DNA of 35,287 nucleotides from positions 1-35,287 of the forward strand of contig ASPC01000009.1 of NCBI GenBank assembly GCA_000405345.1. Reading direction: 5' to 3'. The stretch comes from Atribacteria bacterium SCGC AAA255-N14 (lineage in GTDB: Bacteria > Atribacterota > JS1 > SB-45 > 34-128). A program made the translations under genes and the position numbers. The notes beneath the pieces are model-generated. The model was given only the letters and a program-made list of their open reading frames with translations. It was not told the origin of the DNA and made no database searches. Position 1 is the stretch's first letter, and each line of letters begins with the position of its first letter. Positions 24,872-33,527 of this stretch are shown here, one piece after another.

Positions 24872-26986
24872 TTAGTTTTTTATTAATAGTGCATCTAAAG
24901 GCCATGCACCTTTACCTTTTTTCATCACCAAAATTGGATTAATATCTAAAGCATCTATCTTATCACCAAGAGATTCAACAGCTTTAGCAGCATAGTAGAT
25001 TTGTTCAATCAAAGCTTTTTTATCTCCCGGAGTACTACCACGGTATCCATCTAATAATTTTTTGACTGGCGTTTTTTCAACCATCTCTTCAATTATTTTT
25101 CTATTTAATGGAAGAGGCGCTCTTGTCATTGAACTAGATCCTATCATTTCAGCTAATACCCCTCCAGGTCCCAGAATAGCGATATGTCCAAATTCGTCAT
25201 CTTTTGTGATACCAAATATGACCTCTGTACCATTCTGAATCATTTTTGATACAAGAAATCCTTCTATTTTTGCATTTAAAAGATTTTTTATCCTTTTGGT
25301 GATACCATTCCATGCCTTTTTTAACATTTCCGATGAATAAAGGTTTAGTTCAATTAACCGATGCTCGCTCTTATGAATCAATTGCTTCCCACAGGCTTTA
25401 AGTACTACTGGATAGCCAATTTCATTTGCCGCCTCTAAAGCTGTCTCTATATTAGTAACAAATTTTTCTCTTGGGAATTTAACACCAAAAGCAGAAAGTA
25501 TTTCTTTGCTACCATGTTCGGAAAGTCCTCCTGATGGAGTCGCATCAATTTTTTTAATAACTCCAAAAGGTGCTTTTGGAACAGAATCTATTTCATCAAT
25601 AAATTTCCTATCTTTTCTGATAAGAGTTTTGGCTATCGCTATAGCTTCATATATTGAAGTTACAACAGGAACTTTAGAATTACTATATATTTCAACTTCT
25701 TCTTGCTCCAATTCTCCGGGGAATAGTATTACAATTGGTAATTTGGGAAATTTATTTGCAACATTTGTAAAAGCTCGTGCCATCTGATCACGTTTTGAAG
25801 CCGTCTGCATTTGTGTGCCATAACAAATTAGCACACCTGTTTCTGGTTCAGCTGCAAGATTTTCAACATTTACATTATAATAATCTCTTCCGCCTAAACC
25901 CAAATCGAAAGGATTAAGAATCGATTTAGCTTTAAAACGTAGGCTTTTAGTGATTGCTGAAATTGTTGCTTCGGAAAGGGCTGTAAGTGGTATGTTTTGT
26001 TCAACTATACGATCAGCTAGCAATATGGCTCCACCACCAGAAGTACTGCATGCTGTAATAGTTTTAGCTTTAGCTTTGCGCCCAGTTGCAAGAATAGTAC
26101 ATACAATTGCAAGGCTCTCAAGTGAAAACACTCTCATTACATTCTCAGCTTCAAACACTGCCTCATACACTTCCTTTGACCCTGCTAAATGGGAAGAATG
26201 AGCCAAGGCAACCTTTTTCCCAACTGATGTTTCCCCTAATTTTAAAGCTACAATCTGCTTATTTATTCTATTTGCTTTTTTTAATATTTCACGGAACCTT
26301 TTCCCATTGCCTACTTTATCAACCACTAATGCAATTACATTTGTTTCTTTATCATCTACCAAATATTCCAAATAATCTGTCATACATAAATCAATTTCAT
26401 TGCCACAGGAAACAAACTTGCTTAGACCAACACCACAAGCTTCAATAGCTGATACTAATGGACCTAATAATGCTCCACTATGGGATAATAATCCAATAGT
26501 ACCTTTTTTTAATTTTTTAGAATGTGTAATATTGTATCCTAATGCTAGACAATTTTTGGTATTATAAACTCCATTACAAACAGGACCTATAATACGAATA
26601 CCCGTTTCCATTCCTGCTTTTATCAATTCTTGTTGTAGATCAATTCCTTCCCTATTACCAAGTTCTGCGTACCCACCTACTGCAACTACTGCAACTTTGA
26701 TCCCTCTTTTTCCTATTTCAAGAATAATTTGGGGTGTAAACTTTGCTGGAACAGTGATAAAGGCCAAATCAATACCGTATGGCAATTTATCAATGGTATC
26801 AATTAGCTGTTTACCATCAATCATTCCTCCTTTTTTGTTCATTGCTAAAATTTCTCCAGAAAATTCTGATTTCATCAAATTTCGGATTGCCAATCCGGAA
26901 GATTTTTCTGGAGAAGAGCTAGCTCCAATGAAAACTACTTTTTTTGGATTCATTAATATTTCAATGGCTTTGCTGTTTGATAACAA
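24872..26986 (-). CDS. acetate-CoA ligase family protein (ADP-forming acyl-CoA synthetase, fused)
   Basis: A 704-residue fused alpha/beta NDP-forming acyl-CoA synthetase. The CoA-binding Rossmann domain comes first (PKKVVFIGASSSPEKSSGLA, residues ~13-32), followed by the ligase domains with GLLSHSGALLGPLVSAIEACG. The C-terminal ATP-grasp part has ILSAFGVKFPREKFV, YPVVLKACGKQLIHKSEH, ILGPGGVLAEMIG and ALDINPILV. It activates a carboxylic acid to its CoA thioester with ATP or conserves energy in reverse. The start is TTG with GGAGG 8 nt upstream. It is the first enzyme gene after the EthD-like gene and would activate the acid imported by TctABC. Confidence 0.9.
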   Translation of the reverse strand: MLSNSKAIEILMNPKKVVFIGASSSPEKSSGLAIRNLMKSEFSGEILAMNKKGGMIDGKQLIDTIDKLPYGIDLAFITVPAKFTPQIILEIGKRGIKVAVVAVGGYAELGNREGIDLQQELIKAGMETGIRIIGPVCNGVYNTKNCLALGYNITHSKKLKKGTIGLLSHSGALLGPLVSAIEACGVGLSKFVSCGNEIDLCMTDYLEYLVDDKETNVIALVVDKVGNGKRFREILKKANRINKQIVALKLGETSVGKKVALAHSSHLAGSKEVYEAVFEAENVMRVFSLESLAIVCTILATGRKAKAKTITACSTSGGGAILLADRIVEQNIPLTALSEATISAITKSLRFKAKSILNPFDLGLGGRDYYNVNVENLAAEPETGVLICYGTQMQTASKRDQMARAFTNVANKFPKLPIVILFPGELEQEEVEIYSNSKVPVVTSIYEAIAIAKTLIRKDRKFIDEIDSVPKAPFGVIKKIDATPSGGLSEHGSKEILSAFGVKFPREKFVTNIETALEAANEIGYPVVLKACGKQLIHKSEHRLIELNLYSSEMLKKAWNGITKRIKNLLNAKIEGFLVSKMIQNGTEVIFGITKDDEFGHIAILGPGGVLAEMIGSSSMTRAPLPLNRKIIEEMVEKTPVKKLLDGYRGSTPGDKKALIEQIYYAAKAVESLGDKIDALDINPILVMKKGKGAWPLDALLIKN

Positions 26987-27034
26987 AACTTATGCCTCCT
27001 TAATTATTATTAATTAATCATGAATTTTCATAAT

Positions 27035-27670
27035 TTAGTTACTAAAAAATGTTTTCCTTATAGCTTTATACCCCTCACAGCTACGGATTATCATTTTCTT
27101 ATAAGCAAGTTTCCTAAGTTTAGACCAATTAATCTCCATCTTGTCGTCAATCTTGTCAATATCATATCGAATCATATATTGAGTAGACCCACGTTCTACT
27201 TCATATAAGCAAATATATTGAACATCTTGTAATTTTTGTAGTTCTGGGAGATAAATTTCATATATCCATTTCAAGTAATTTGTTGTCTTATTTTTTTCTA
27301 AATCAAACCTGTCAATATAAAGATATCTCGGTTCAATCCTCTTTTTACTGGTATATAAAAAACCGAATGATTTTATTTTATGGTAAAATTCCACTTTTAA
27401 TTTACGATATCGTTTTAATCTGCATCCCCATGGTGTTTTTGATTTCTTTTCATGTTCTTCACAGTCATGAGCTTCAAAATTTTTTAAAGTCCAAATATTC
27501 ATATAATTAAATTTTTTCTGTAAATGAGAATAACGGCGAACACTAATATATCCTGGCACACTTAGTATCCAAGGAATGTGTTCCTTGAACTGCCATTCAT
27601 TAAATTCTTTTTCATAATTTTCTTGTATTTTTGTTCGAACAGTAATAATTAAATTATCAAGCTCTTCCAT
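27035..27670 (-). CDS. tandem EthD/dimeric alpha-beta barrel-like protein
   Basis: A 211-residue protein that appears to contain two ferredoxin-like dimeric alpha-beta barrel repeats. Repeat 1 (about 5-90) has EWQFKEHIPWILSVPGYISV, RRYSHLQKK and NIWTLKNFEAH, the layout of EthD/DUF4286-type domains. Repeat 2 (about 115-200) has LYIDRFDLEKN, EIYLPELQKLQDVQYICLYE and MIRYDID. Such domains bind small aromatic or acidic metabolites or act as isomerase-like enzymes; here no function can be fixed. A longer frame begins at 27730, but ATG 27670 has AAAGG upstream and begins at the conserved part. It is separated from the synthetase by 48 nt. Confidence 0.6.
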   Translation of the reverse strand: MEELDNLIITVRTKIQENYEKEFNEWQFKEHIPWILSVPGYISVRRYSHLQKKFNYMNIWTLKNFEAHDCEEHEKKSKTPWGCRLKRYRKLKVEFYHKIKSFGFLYTSKKRIEPRYLYIDRFDLEKNKTTNYLKWIYEIYLPELQKLQDVQYICLYEVERGSTQYMIRYDIDKIDDKMEINWSKLRKLAYKKMIIRSCEGYKAIRKTFFSN

Positions 27671-27731
27671 ATTCTTTTTACCTTTAATTCTATATTCATA
27701 AATTAAAAAAATAATCATAAATAAATTCACA

Positions 27732-27862
27732 TCATTGACTATTTAGTATTTTTTTATCAACTAACTTTCTCCCCTCTTTTGCCATTCTCGTCTTAAAGGC
27801 ATATTCATGAGCAAGTTCTTCTTAACCTTTTTAAAAGTTCTTTAGCACCTATCTGACGAATA
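27732..27862 (-). pseudogene. C-terminal coding remnant with one frameshift
   Basis: On the minus strand the sequence reads VDIRQIGAKELLKRL, then, after one extra base, EELAHEYAFKTRMAKEGRKL ending KILNSQ and stop. Composition and helical pattern are protein-like, but I do not recognise the family. It starts exactly at the outermost repeat of the adjoining IS relic, so the rest of the gene was probably lost with that insertion. Confidence 0.4.
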
Positions 27863-28885
27863 TCAACACATCGCGAACCCAAAAATATCATGACTTCACG
27901 AACTCTAATTAAATCTTGTATCAACACATCGCGAACTATCACGGTAAATATTCTATACTGACCTTAGTACGAAGGAGGTCAGTATAGAATATGAAAAAGG
28001 TCAGAGAAATTGCAATAAAAAAATACTTAAACGGTGAATCTCCCAAGGAAATTTACCGGAGCCCGAGTAAAGGAAAGACCTGGTTTTTTAAATGGCTTAA
28101 AAGATACAAACTGGATGGGGCCAGACTGGGTAGTCGAACATTCCAGAAGACCCCATCATAGTCCAAAAAGAATCGAATCGCTATTCTAAGCAGTCTATTA
28201 CGCTCCTGGGGGTACTCCTCTCTATCTACAGATGGACAGCTTACTTCCCTGTCGGGGTAGCAATCGTTATTCTCATTCTTTCGGTATGATCATTCGGCTC
28301 TGTTTCTATTTGGGCATACAGCCTGTCTTTATTCCAATTAGGGAACCTTGGCGTAATGGGATTGTGGAACATTTTCACTATGACTTTGAACGGATGTTCT
28401 TTCGAAGTCAGCACTTTGATCATTTTGATCGATTGTGTCAGAAGGCCAAGGAATTTGAGGATAATCGAAATCATCCTTACAGTATTGATTCTTATTCATA
28501 CTATAGTAAAGAACTGTTTCTTTTAAAAGGTGCATTTTTATTTTCCACCTTAGGTGCATTTTAGTTTACCATTTCCAATATGTCCATCTCATTCGCTTAA
28601 TTCGCAGTAATTATCTTCTGGATGTCTTTGGGGAAAGATTTAAGGTACCTTCTGATTTAGAGTACGAGTATGTCTGGGCAACGATTAATGCGGATAGAGA
28701 AAAATTGGATGTCTACCATTATCATAAGCTAATTGTCCAATATGATTATCCTTTACTGAAAAGCTCTATCTTATTGCCAAAGATCGATTAATTCAGTTCA
28801 CTATGTATTGATATTTACTCTTATTAAGAGTTCACGATCTATTGATACTTTGATATCATTAGAAAGAGTTCACTATGCATTGATA
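27861..28885 (+). mobile_element. degenerate insertion sequence with three 18-bp repeats at each end
   Basis: Left repeats TATCAACACATCGCGAAC at 27861-27878 and 27919-27936, with a weaker one at 27886-27903, face inverted repeats GTTCACTATGTATTGATA at 28796-28813, 28830-28847 and 28868-28885. The arrays flank a broken transposase gene. Multiple subterminal repeats recall transposase-binding arrays of Tn7-like or Mu-like elements, though the element is small. Confidence 0.75.
27991..28790 (+). pseudogene. DDE integrase-type transposase, internally deleted and frameshifted
   Basis: The 5' part encodes a helix-turn-helix (MKKVREIAIKKYLNGESPKE, WFFKWLKRYKLDG) with GGAGG upstream. It then breaks at a TAG near 28159. 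A second part (28232-28520) encodes the end of an rve-type catalytic core: YLGIQPVFIPIREPWRNGIV and EHFHYDFERMFFRSQHFD, where the E of IVEH is the likely third catalytic residue. A third frame (28568-28790) gives the C-terminus: LIRSNYLLDVFGERFKVPSD and WATINADREKLDVYHYHKLI. The central catalytic region is missing, so it cannot be active. Confidence 0.8.
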
Positions 28886-29285
28886 TTTATTGCCTATCTC
28901 TTATACATTACTACTACTCCATCTATATCTCTTAAAACAACATTTCTAAATATGATATTTATGTTAGAACACGAAACAAACACATTTAAATCTTCAATAT
29001 CTTCGATTATATTACCGCCCATTTAACTAATAAAAAGACCATTAAAAATCACCATTGAGATACCCCTCCCTTAATTTTGGTTAATGAATTCAATATTAAA
29101 AAATTTTACTACACATTACAATAAATGGTTAATTGAACCTACAACATTGTATATAAATTTTTATAATGCAGTCACTATTTTATAAATAGTAATTTTCGTC
29201 TAAAATACATTTTACTTCCAATTGGTATTTTATAAATCTCTAAAAAAATATAAATATTTTAGAAATTTCTTTATCCAAATATTGT

Positions 29286-29402
29286 AGACTTCCACGCCTT
29301 TATAGACGTGGTACTCACTTTTGCAAACTAACGTCTGTGCTGATTTGCCACAAAGTTGCTCCCATCCCCACCCTTACAGGTGGGAAGTTCCCGCTCAATT
29401 AA
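29286..29402. mobile_element. IS200/IS605-like end pair without transposase (PATE-like)
   Basis: A hairpin (CCACG / CGTGG near 29292-29312) and a second one (CCCACC-TTACA-GGTGGG near 29367-29384), followed by GAAGTTCCCGC, resemble the subterminal hairpins of IS200/IS605 elements. Only ~115 bp lies between them, too little for a TnpA or TnpB gene. The remaining parts of 28886-29479 hold no recognisable gene. Confidence 0.5.
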
Positions 29403-29479
29403 GAGATTACTGAATCAATAACTTTTAATTGCCAAAGAATAAAATTGGCAAAATTTTAATTATGTATTATTTTATTTTA

Positions 29480-30343
29480 TCAATAAAAAAATGGTTTTCT
29501 ACTATATTCTTTAAACAATTCTTCCGCTTTTTTTAATTTTCTTTCAGTATTCTTAATATTTTTAATTCCTAGAGAAGATATTAGGCAATCCGAAATAAAA
29601 ATAGCACCGAAAATTGAATTATGAAAGGACTGTGTTTTGCAAAAACATGGTAACAATATATCAGCATACGGGGCTGCAGGTGATTTATAACTATCAGTTA
29701 TTAAAATGGTCTTCGCTTGTCGTTTTTTGGCAGTTTCCAAAAACGGAGTTACTGGGGATAACAAATACCGAGGTAAGTTTACTGCAATTACAACAGAATT
29801 TTTATCAATCTTACTTAATATTTCGATAAAATCTACTGTATCATGAGATAATTTATAACAATTATCCATCATTCTTTTCATTTCGTAATACAAATAAGAA
29901 ACTATGACAGATGAAACTCTATAACCCATAATAAATATATTGCTAGCACTAAAAATCATTTCGACTGCATTATTAAGTAATTTACTATCTAACATTTCTA
30001 ATGTCATCTGCACATTATCGATATATGTTTTTGCATTTTTTAGTAAAATATTATTGTTAGAAAGTGAAGTTATATTTTTAATAAATTTATCATAGGGAAC
30101 TTGATCTGCTAGTAAATTTCTCCTAAATTCATTTAAAAATTCTGAATACCCAGAATAACCTAAATTATTCAAAAATCTCAGAACTGTTGTTGTACTAACT
30201 TCTGCTTCTTTTGCTAGTTTATCAATGGTTAAAAATGCTGATTTTCTGAAATTTTTTAATATATAGTCTGCGACTTTGCATTGAGCCTTTGGCAGTCCCC
30301 GTGAAATTTTTTGAAGTTTATTCTTGATATTATTATTAAACAA
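29480..30343 (-). CDS. MurR/RpiR family transcriptional regulator
   Basis: A 287-residue RpiR-type regulator. The N-terminal HTH (about 15-90) includes FLTIDKLAKEAEVSTTTVLRFLNNLGYSGY. The SIS domain follows (about 125-260) with IFIMGYRVSSVIVSYLYYE and AKTILITDSYKSPAAPYADI. The start is TTG with AAAGGA 8 nt upstream. It is co-oriented with the catabolic and TTT genes and heads that locus, as the other RpiR gene does at 7019, so it is their likely regulator. It is now separated from them by ~1.8 kb of transposon relics, which may have altered the original linkage. Confidence 0.9.
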   Translation of the reverse strand: MFNNNIKNKLQKISRGLPKAQCKVADYILKNFRKSAFLTIDKLAKEAEVSTTTVLRFLNNLGYSGYSEFLNEFRRNLLADQVPYDKFIKNITSLSNNNILLKNAKTYIDNVQMTLEMLDSKLLNNAVEMIFSASNIFIMGYRVSSVIVSYLYYEMKRMMDNCYKLSHDTVDFIEILSKIDKNSVVIAVNLPRYLLSPVTPFLETAKKRQAKTILITDSYKSPAAPYADILLPCFCKTQSFHNSIFGAIFISDCLISSLGIKNIKNTERKLKKAEELFKEYSRKPFFY

Positions 30344-30573
30344 AATATATCCTTTCTGTTTCTTTATCCGTATTAAGTTCTAGTTGTATTTACTTTTTCA
30401 CTAAAATAGCATCCAACAAAAATATTTATCTTTTTAAAATTTAGAATTAATTTAAATTGAGAAGAACCCTTGACACTATTTAATTTTATAATTTCAATAG
30501 CATCATACTTACAAAAGTCAGATATTACTGATTAGCTAATATATTTTATAAAAAGCGACAAACTATAAATAAT

Positions 30574-30709
30574 TGTAAATATCACGTTAAAAAATATATT
30601 TTTTACTTATTTGTTTTAATAAAAATATTTATTACTTTTTTTTAATTATACACCCAAATATGTTCTTGTCAACAACAACTTTTAGAAATTTTGTAATGTG
30701 ATATTTACA
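30574..30709. repeat. 12-bp inverted repeat pair upstream of the regulator
   Basis: TGTAAATATCAC (30574-30585) and GTGATATTTACA (30698-30709) are exact inverse copies 112 nt apart. The right copy is at the probable left end of the ISNCY relic. They may be ends of two insertions or binding sites. Otherwise 30344-30697 is AT-rich and without genes. Confidence 0.5.
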
Positions 30710-30763
30710 GTCACCTTAAAATTAATCAGTAATAATGTCACTATGGAAAAAGTAAGATATCTA

Positions 30764-31185
30764 ATGACCAAAAAGAATTAGTAAGAGTTTATGTCATCAA
30801 ATCCCTAATTGAGGATAAGATGACCAGCAGGTATGCTGTGGAGATTTTAAGCCTTAGCGAACGCCATATAAAACGTCTAAAGGCAGGTGTTAAAAAAGAT
30901 GGCGAGGTGTTTGTTATTCATAAAAATAGAGGCCGTAAACCTAAGCATACTATCCCTGGTGAGATAAGAGAGGAAATTGTTTTTCTTGCTAGAAATAAAT
31001 ATAAAGGAGTAAACTATACCCATCTTGCAGAACTTTTGAGAGAAGAGGAAGGGATTACCGTTAGTCAGTCTTCTGTATCCAGAATCCTTAAGGCTAAAGA
31101 AATCAAAAGCCCCAGAAAACACACCCTGGAAAAACGGGGTAGAACATTTCACTTACGAAGAAAGTGATAGAGAACTCGTTGCCGC
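30764..31185 (+). pseudogene. ISNCY-type transposase, N-terminal part only
   Basis: From ATG 30764 an A-run (AAAAA, lacking one base) shifts the frame; the reading frame then follows as LVRVYVIKSLIEDKMTSRYA, VEILSLSERHIKRLKAGVKK and HKNRGRKPKHTIPGEIREEI. This is the helix-turn-helix and linker of IS1202-like/ISNCY transposases. The normal protein continues with a DDE domain after the KSPRKHTLEKRG block, but here the frame ends at 31165 and the catalytic part is absent. AAGGGGACATTTTCACTGAC at about 31346-31365 resembles the other end of such elements. Confidence 0.75.
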
Positions 31186-31396
31186 TATCTATGACCCCAA
31201 AGGTTGGGAGTAGATAGCCTATCTGCTAGGGGTGCACTTTTGCAAGAGGTCACCCTTTTCTCTTGGCAGATCCCAGATGGCATGAGTTGGCTTGATTTAA
31301 ATTAATCCGCCTTTAGGGAAATATTTTGTTTTAGTTTTTAACCTTAAAGGGGACATTTTCACTGACTATTGACAATATCCTTCGTCATAAGCTCCA

Positions 31397-31483
31397 TTAG
31401 ACCTTTTTAAAAAACTCAATCTGTTCTTTTAAGTAAGATTTCAATTCATCTTTTGTTTGCCTATATTTTGTTTCCTTATTCAT
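31397..31483 (-). CDS. 28-residue orphan peptide, probable N-terminal fragment
   Basis: MNKETKYRQTKDELKSYLKE followed by QIEFFKKV and a stop. The charged helical sequence resembles the first residues of short hypothetical proteins of low-GC anaerobes that are normally longer, so this is probably a truncated copy. The rest of 31186-31837 has no identifiable gene. Confidence 0.3.
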   Translation of the reverse strand: MNKETKYRQTKDELKSYLKEQIEFFKKV

Positions 31484-31837
31484 AGTTACAACCCTTTATA
31501 TAATAACTATACTGTTTTATGCCGTCAATGTTACTAAAAAACCAGTTAAAAGCTCAAAATATTAATATAGTTTCTTACAAACCTGTCTATGTGTAACGAA
31601 AAGGATAATATGCAAGTAAATAAGAGGATACAGGATAAAAAGAGAGTATATTAGAGAATTATAGGCCAATAGCGTGTAATATCAGGAAACATGAAAAAAT
31701 ATTATCAATATAAGCGTGTTTTTAGCCCTTGTTTTAAAGTGGCTGGTATGAATCATCCTATTTTTTAAATACGCCTCATATACGCCAAATATGAAGCTTT
31801 TTTTCAAAAACGCTAAAACCCTTATATATCAATGGTT

Positions 31838-32041
31838 TCATTGATTTTTTGCAAAATCAACCCGTAATTCATTGATTGTCTGTTTGATTTCCTTGATTTC
31901 AGCAGTAATACTATGGGAAAATTCCTTTTGATTCTTGATTATTTCATTAATAAAAAACTCTAATTTCCATACCAAATATACAGAAAGCACCAGGGGAAAG
32001 CCGTTATTTGCTATTAATTTTAGTACATATTCAATATCCAA
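31838..32041 (-). CDS. YvrJ family small membrane protein
   Basis: A 67-residue protein. Residues ~5-25 (YVLKLIANNGFPLVLSVYLVWKLEFF) form the single membrane segment typical of YvrJ, and a charged coiled-coil tail (AEIKEIKQTINELRVDFAK) follows. It also resembles BhlA/UviB holin-like proteins. The start is TTG at 32041, inside the end of the M15 peptidase gene (11-nt overlap), with AAGGAAG about 8 nt upstream. It is the last gene of the five-gene module. A holin-like or anchoring role is inferred. Confidence 0.75.
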   Translation of the reverse strand: MDIEYVLKLIANNGFPLVLSVYLVWKLEFFINEIIKNQKEFSHSITAEIKEIKQTINELRVDFAKNQ

Positions 32042-32420
32042 TTAATTTACTTCCTTTCCAAACCCGCTTTTGCCCAGGTCTAATATCCAGATGTAAGAAA
32101 TTTTTCTTTTCATAAAATCCAATACCATTAAAGCCTATTTCCTGAGCAAAAAGGAGAAGATCGAAAAGTAAAAAATCTTTTACGTGAATGTCTACCGCCA
32201 TACCCCGGAGATGATAAGAACCGGAAACTCCCCCTACTCTTTTATTTTCTTCCGGACAGCGGTAACCGGAATTGATATATATTGGCCTATTTATCACCAT
32301 CCTTAAATGATTTAACCTGGCAAAAAGGTCCGGAGATAACATAACCCGCTTACAGCAGGGACATTCAAATTCATATAAAGAAAAATATTCAGTTAATTCT
32401 ATATCGTTAATTTTATCCAT
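32031..32420 (-). CDS. M15A family peptidase (D-Ala-D-Ala carboxypeptidase/endolysin-like)
   Basis: A 129-residue single-domain peptidoglycan peptidase. SGYRCPEENKRVGGVSGSYH (51-70) and LRGMAVDIHV give the His and Asp zinc ligands, and FLHLDIRPG the last His. This matches M15A enzymes used as phage endolysins and tail-associated hydrolases. No signal peptide is visible, so export would need the holin-like neighbours. An N-terminal ECPCCKR cluster (about 19-25) may bind a second metal. It starts in a TAATG overlap with the holin gene and its own end overlaps yvrJ, so the three are tightly coupled. Confidence 0.88.
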   Translation of the reverse strand: MDKINDIELTEYFSLYEFECPCCKRVMLSPDLFARLNHLRMVINRPIYINSGYRCPEENKRVGGVSGSYHLRGMAVDIHVKDFLLFDLLLFAQEIGFNGIGFYEKKNFLHLDIRPGQKRVWKGSKLIGY

Positions 32421-32782
32421 TATTTATATTTTAAGGTCCTGCCGTTTCTTACTACATCCGGCATAGCCTTATATATAATTTCATTCACCTCCGGGACAGT
32501 AGCTTTCATAAGGTCCTTTACATAGGAAATTTCACCCTCTTTTAATTCAACCTTTTGTTTCCTTAATATTTCAATTAATTTTACCCAGGCTATTTTCCAT
32601 TTTTCCTCACCATTTCCTATTCCCAGCTCTTCTTCAGCCCAAAGCATAGCAGCCAGAATAGCAACTTTTATTTTGTCTGTCCTGTCCTGGCCAAACTTGT
32701 TTATCATAAATTTAGAAGCCAGGCCAACCAGAAAAACAAGAGCGAAATCTAATAGATATTTAGTGATAAATACTTCTAACAT
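32420..32782 (-). CDS. phage holin, LLH family-like
   Basis: A 120-residue protein. One N-terminal membrane segment (VFITKYLLDFALVFLVGLAS, residues 4-23) is followed by a charged helical domain including ILAAMLWAEEELGIGNGEEK and KIAWVKLIEILRKQK, the layout of LL-H type holins, which release endolysins in phage. GAAAGGAG precedes the ATG. It lies immediately before the M15A peptidase, a typical holin-endolysin pairing. The same arrangement occurs in non-phage YvrJ/DUF2922 clusters. Confidence 0.75.
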   Translation of the reverse strand: MLEVFITKYLLDFALVFLVGLASKFMINKFGQDRTDKIKVAILAAMLWAEEELGIGNGEEKWKIAWVKLIEILRKQKVELKEGEISYVKDLMKATVPEVNEIIYKAMPDVVRNGRTLKYK

Positions 32783-32853
32783 TTATTACTCCTTTCTACT
32801 TCCCAGGGAAGGTCCGCGGCCCTCCCAAGGAGAAATATTACAATATATTAAAG

Positions 32854-33126
32854 TTATACATCCATAACATCGGTAGACTTGTAATCAAGGATTCGAGCAT
32901 TGACTTTAGCTACTAGGTCATTGCCGTTATTATGGAAGACGTTCTTGGCGATTATAGTATCCATAACTCCTTCAATAGCTACATCCTGTGCTGCTAAATC
33001 AGCATAGTCTCCATCATCTACATTCTTGGGGTTATTCAAGGTTAGATTTGTGGTTTTGGCTGCACTATCCCTGAATTGCATATACAGTCTTTTATAACTG
33101 GTTACATCTCCTAATACGGTTGCCAT
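32854..33126 (-). CDS. DUF2922 family protein
   Basis: A 90-residue protein with the DUF2922 pattern: KRLYMQFRDSAAKTTNLTLNNPKNVDD (about 12-38) and IEGVMDTIIAKNVFHNNGND (about 50-70). It has no signal peptide or membrane segment. The function is unknown; the family recurs with DUF1659 and YvrJ in low-GC bacteria. AAAGGAGG lies upstream of the ATG, and a small hairpin (33149-33170) sits just before it, which may tune its translation. Confidence 0.85.
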   Translation of the reverse strand: MATVLGDVTSYKRLYMQFRDSAAKTTNLTLNNPKNVDDGDYADLAAQDVAIEGVMDTIIAKNVFHNNGNDLVAKVNARILDYKSTDVMDV

Positions 33127-33240
33127 TTATTTTTCACCTCCTTTTTAAGGATTTACTAGAAGGTAAATCCGTTATCGGTTTTTAGTTTTTAGCCGTTAAT
33201 TTTCTTTCATACTCCTTCTCTCCTACTAACGACTAATTTG

Positions 33241-33468
33241 CTATTCAGTAAGTTGAGATTCTCTTTCAAGTCTGATTTCATCTACAGTGTACTTCTGCAG
33301 GCCGGTTAAAGCGGTAGCTGTATCATATACATCTTGGTCTAAGGCAGCTGATTTAACCTTAGTAAAGGTCTTGCTGTTGATGATAGGAGCTCCGGTACTC
33401 GGATTGGTACCTATTACCAGTCTAAATTGCAGGCTTGAATCACGAGGGACGGTTATTACTGTTGCCAT
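33241..33468 (-). CDS. DUF1659 family protein
   Basis: A 75-residue protein starting MATVITVPRDSSLQFRLVIG, with the DUF1659 block SKTFTKVKSAALDQDVYDTA. It has no membrane segment. A longer frame reaches 33537, but ATG 33468 has AAGGAGGTGAAAAGA directly upstream and fits the family start. It is the first gene of the module. Its start (MATV) and ribosome-site context resemble those of the DUF2922 gene downstream, consistent with coordinated dosage. The function is unknown. Confidence 0.85.
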   Translation of the reverse strand: MATVITVPRDSSLQFRLVIGTNPSTGAPIINSKTFTKVKSAALDQDVYDTATALTGLQKYTVDEIRLERESQLTE

Positions 33469-33527
33469 TCTTTTCACCTCCTTTTTTATGGGATTTGAAT
33501 CAAGTAAAACCAAGTTGTTATATGAAC

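Noticed and set aside
27861..28885. Repeated 18-mers as a CRISPR array
   Set aside because: The repeats are too few, occur in opposite orientation at the two sides of a transposase relic and have no cas genes nearby.
30877..31152. 91-residue minus-strand ORF
   Set aside because: It is antisense to the clearly recognisable ISNCY transposase fragment.
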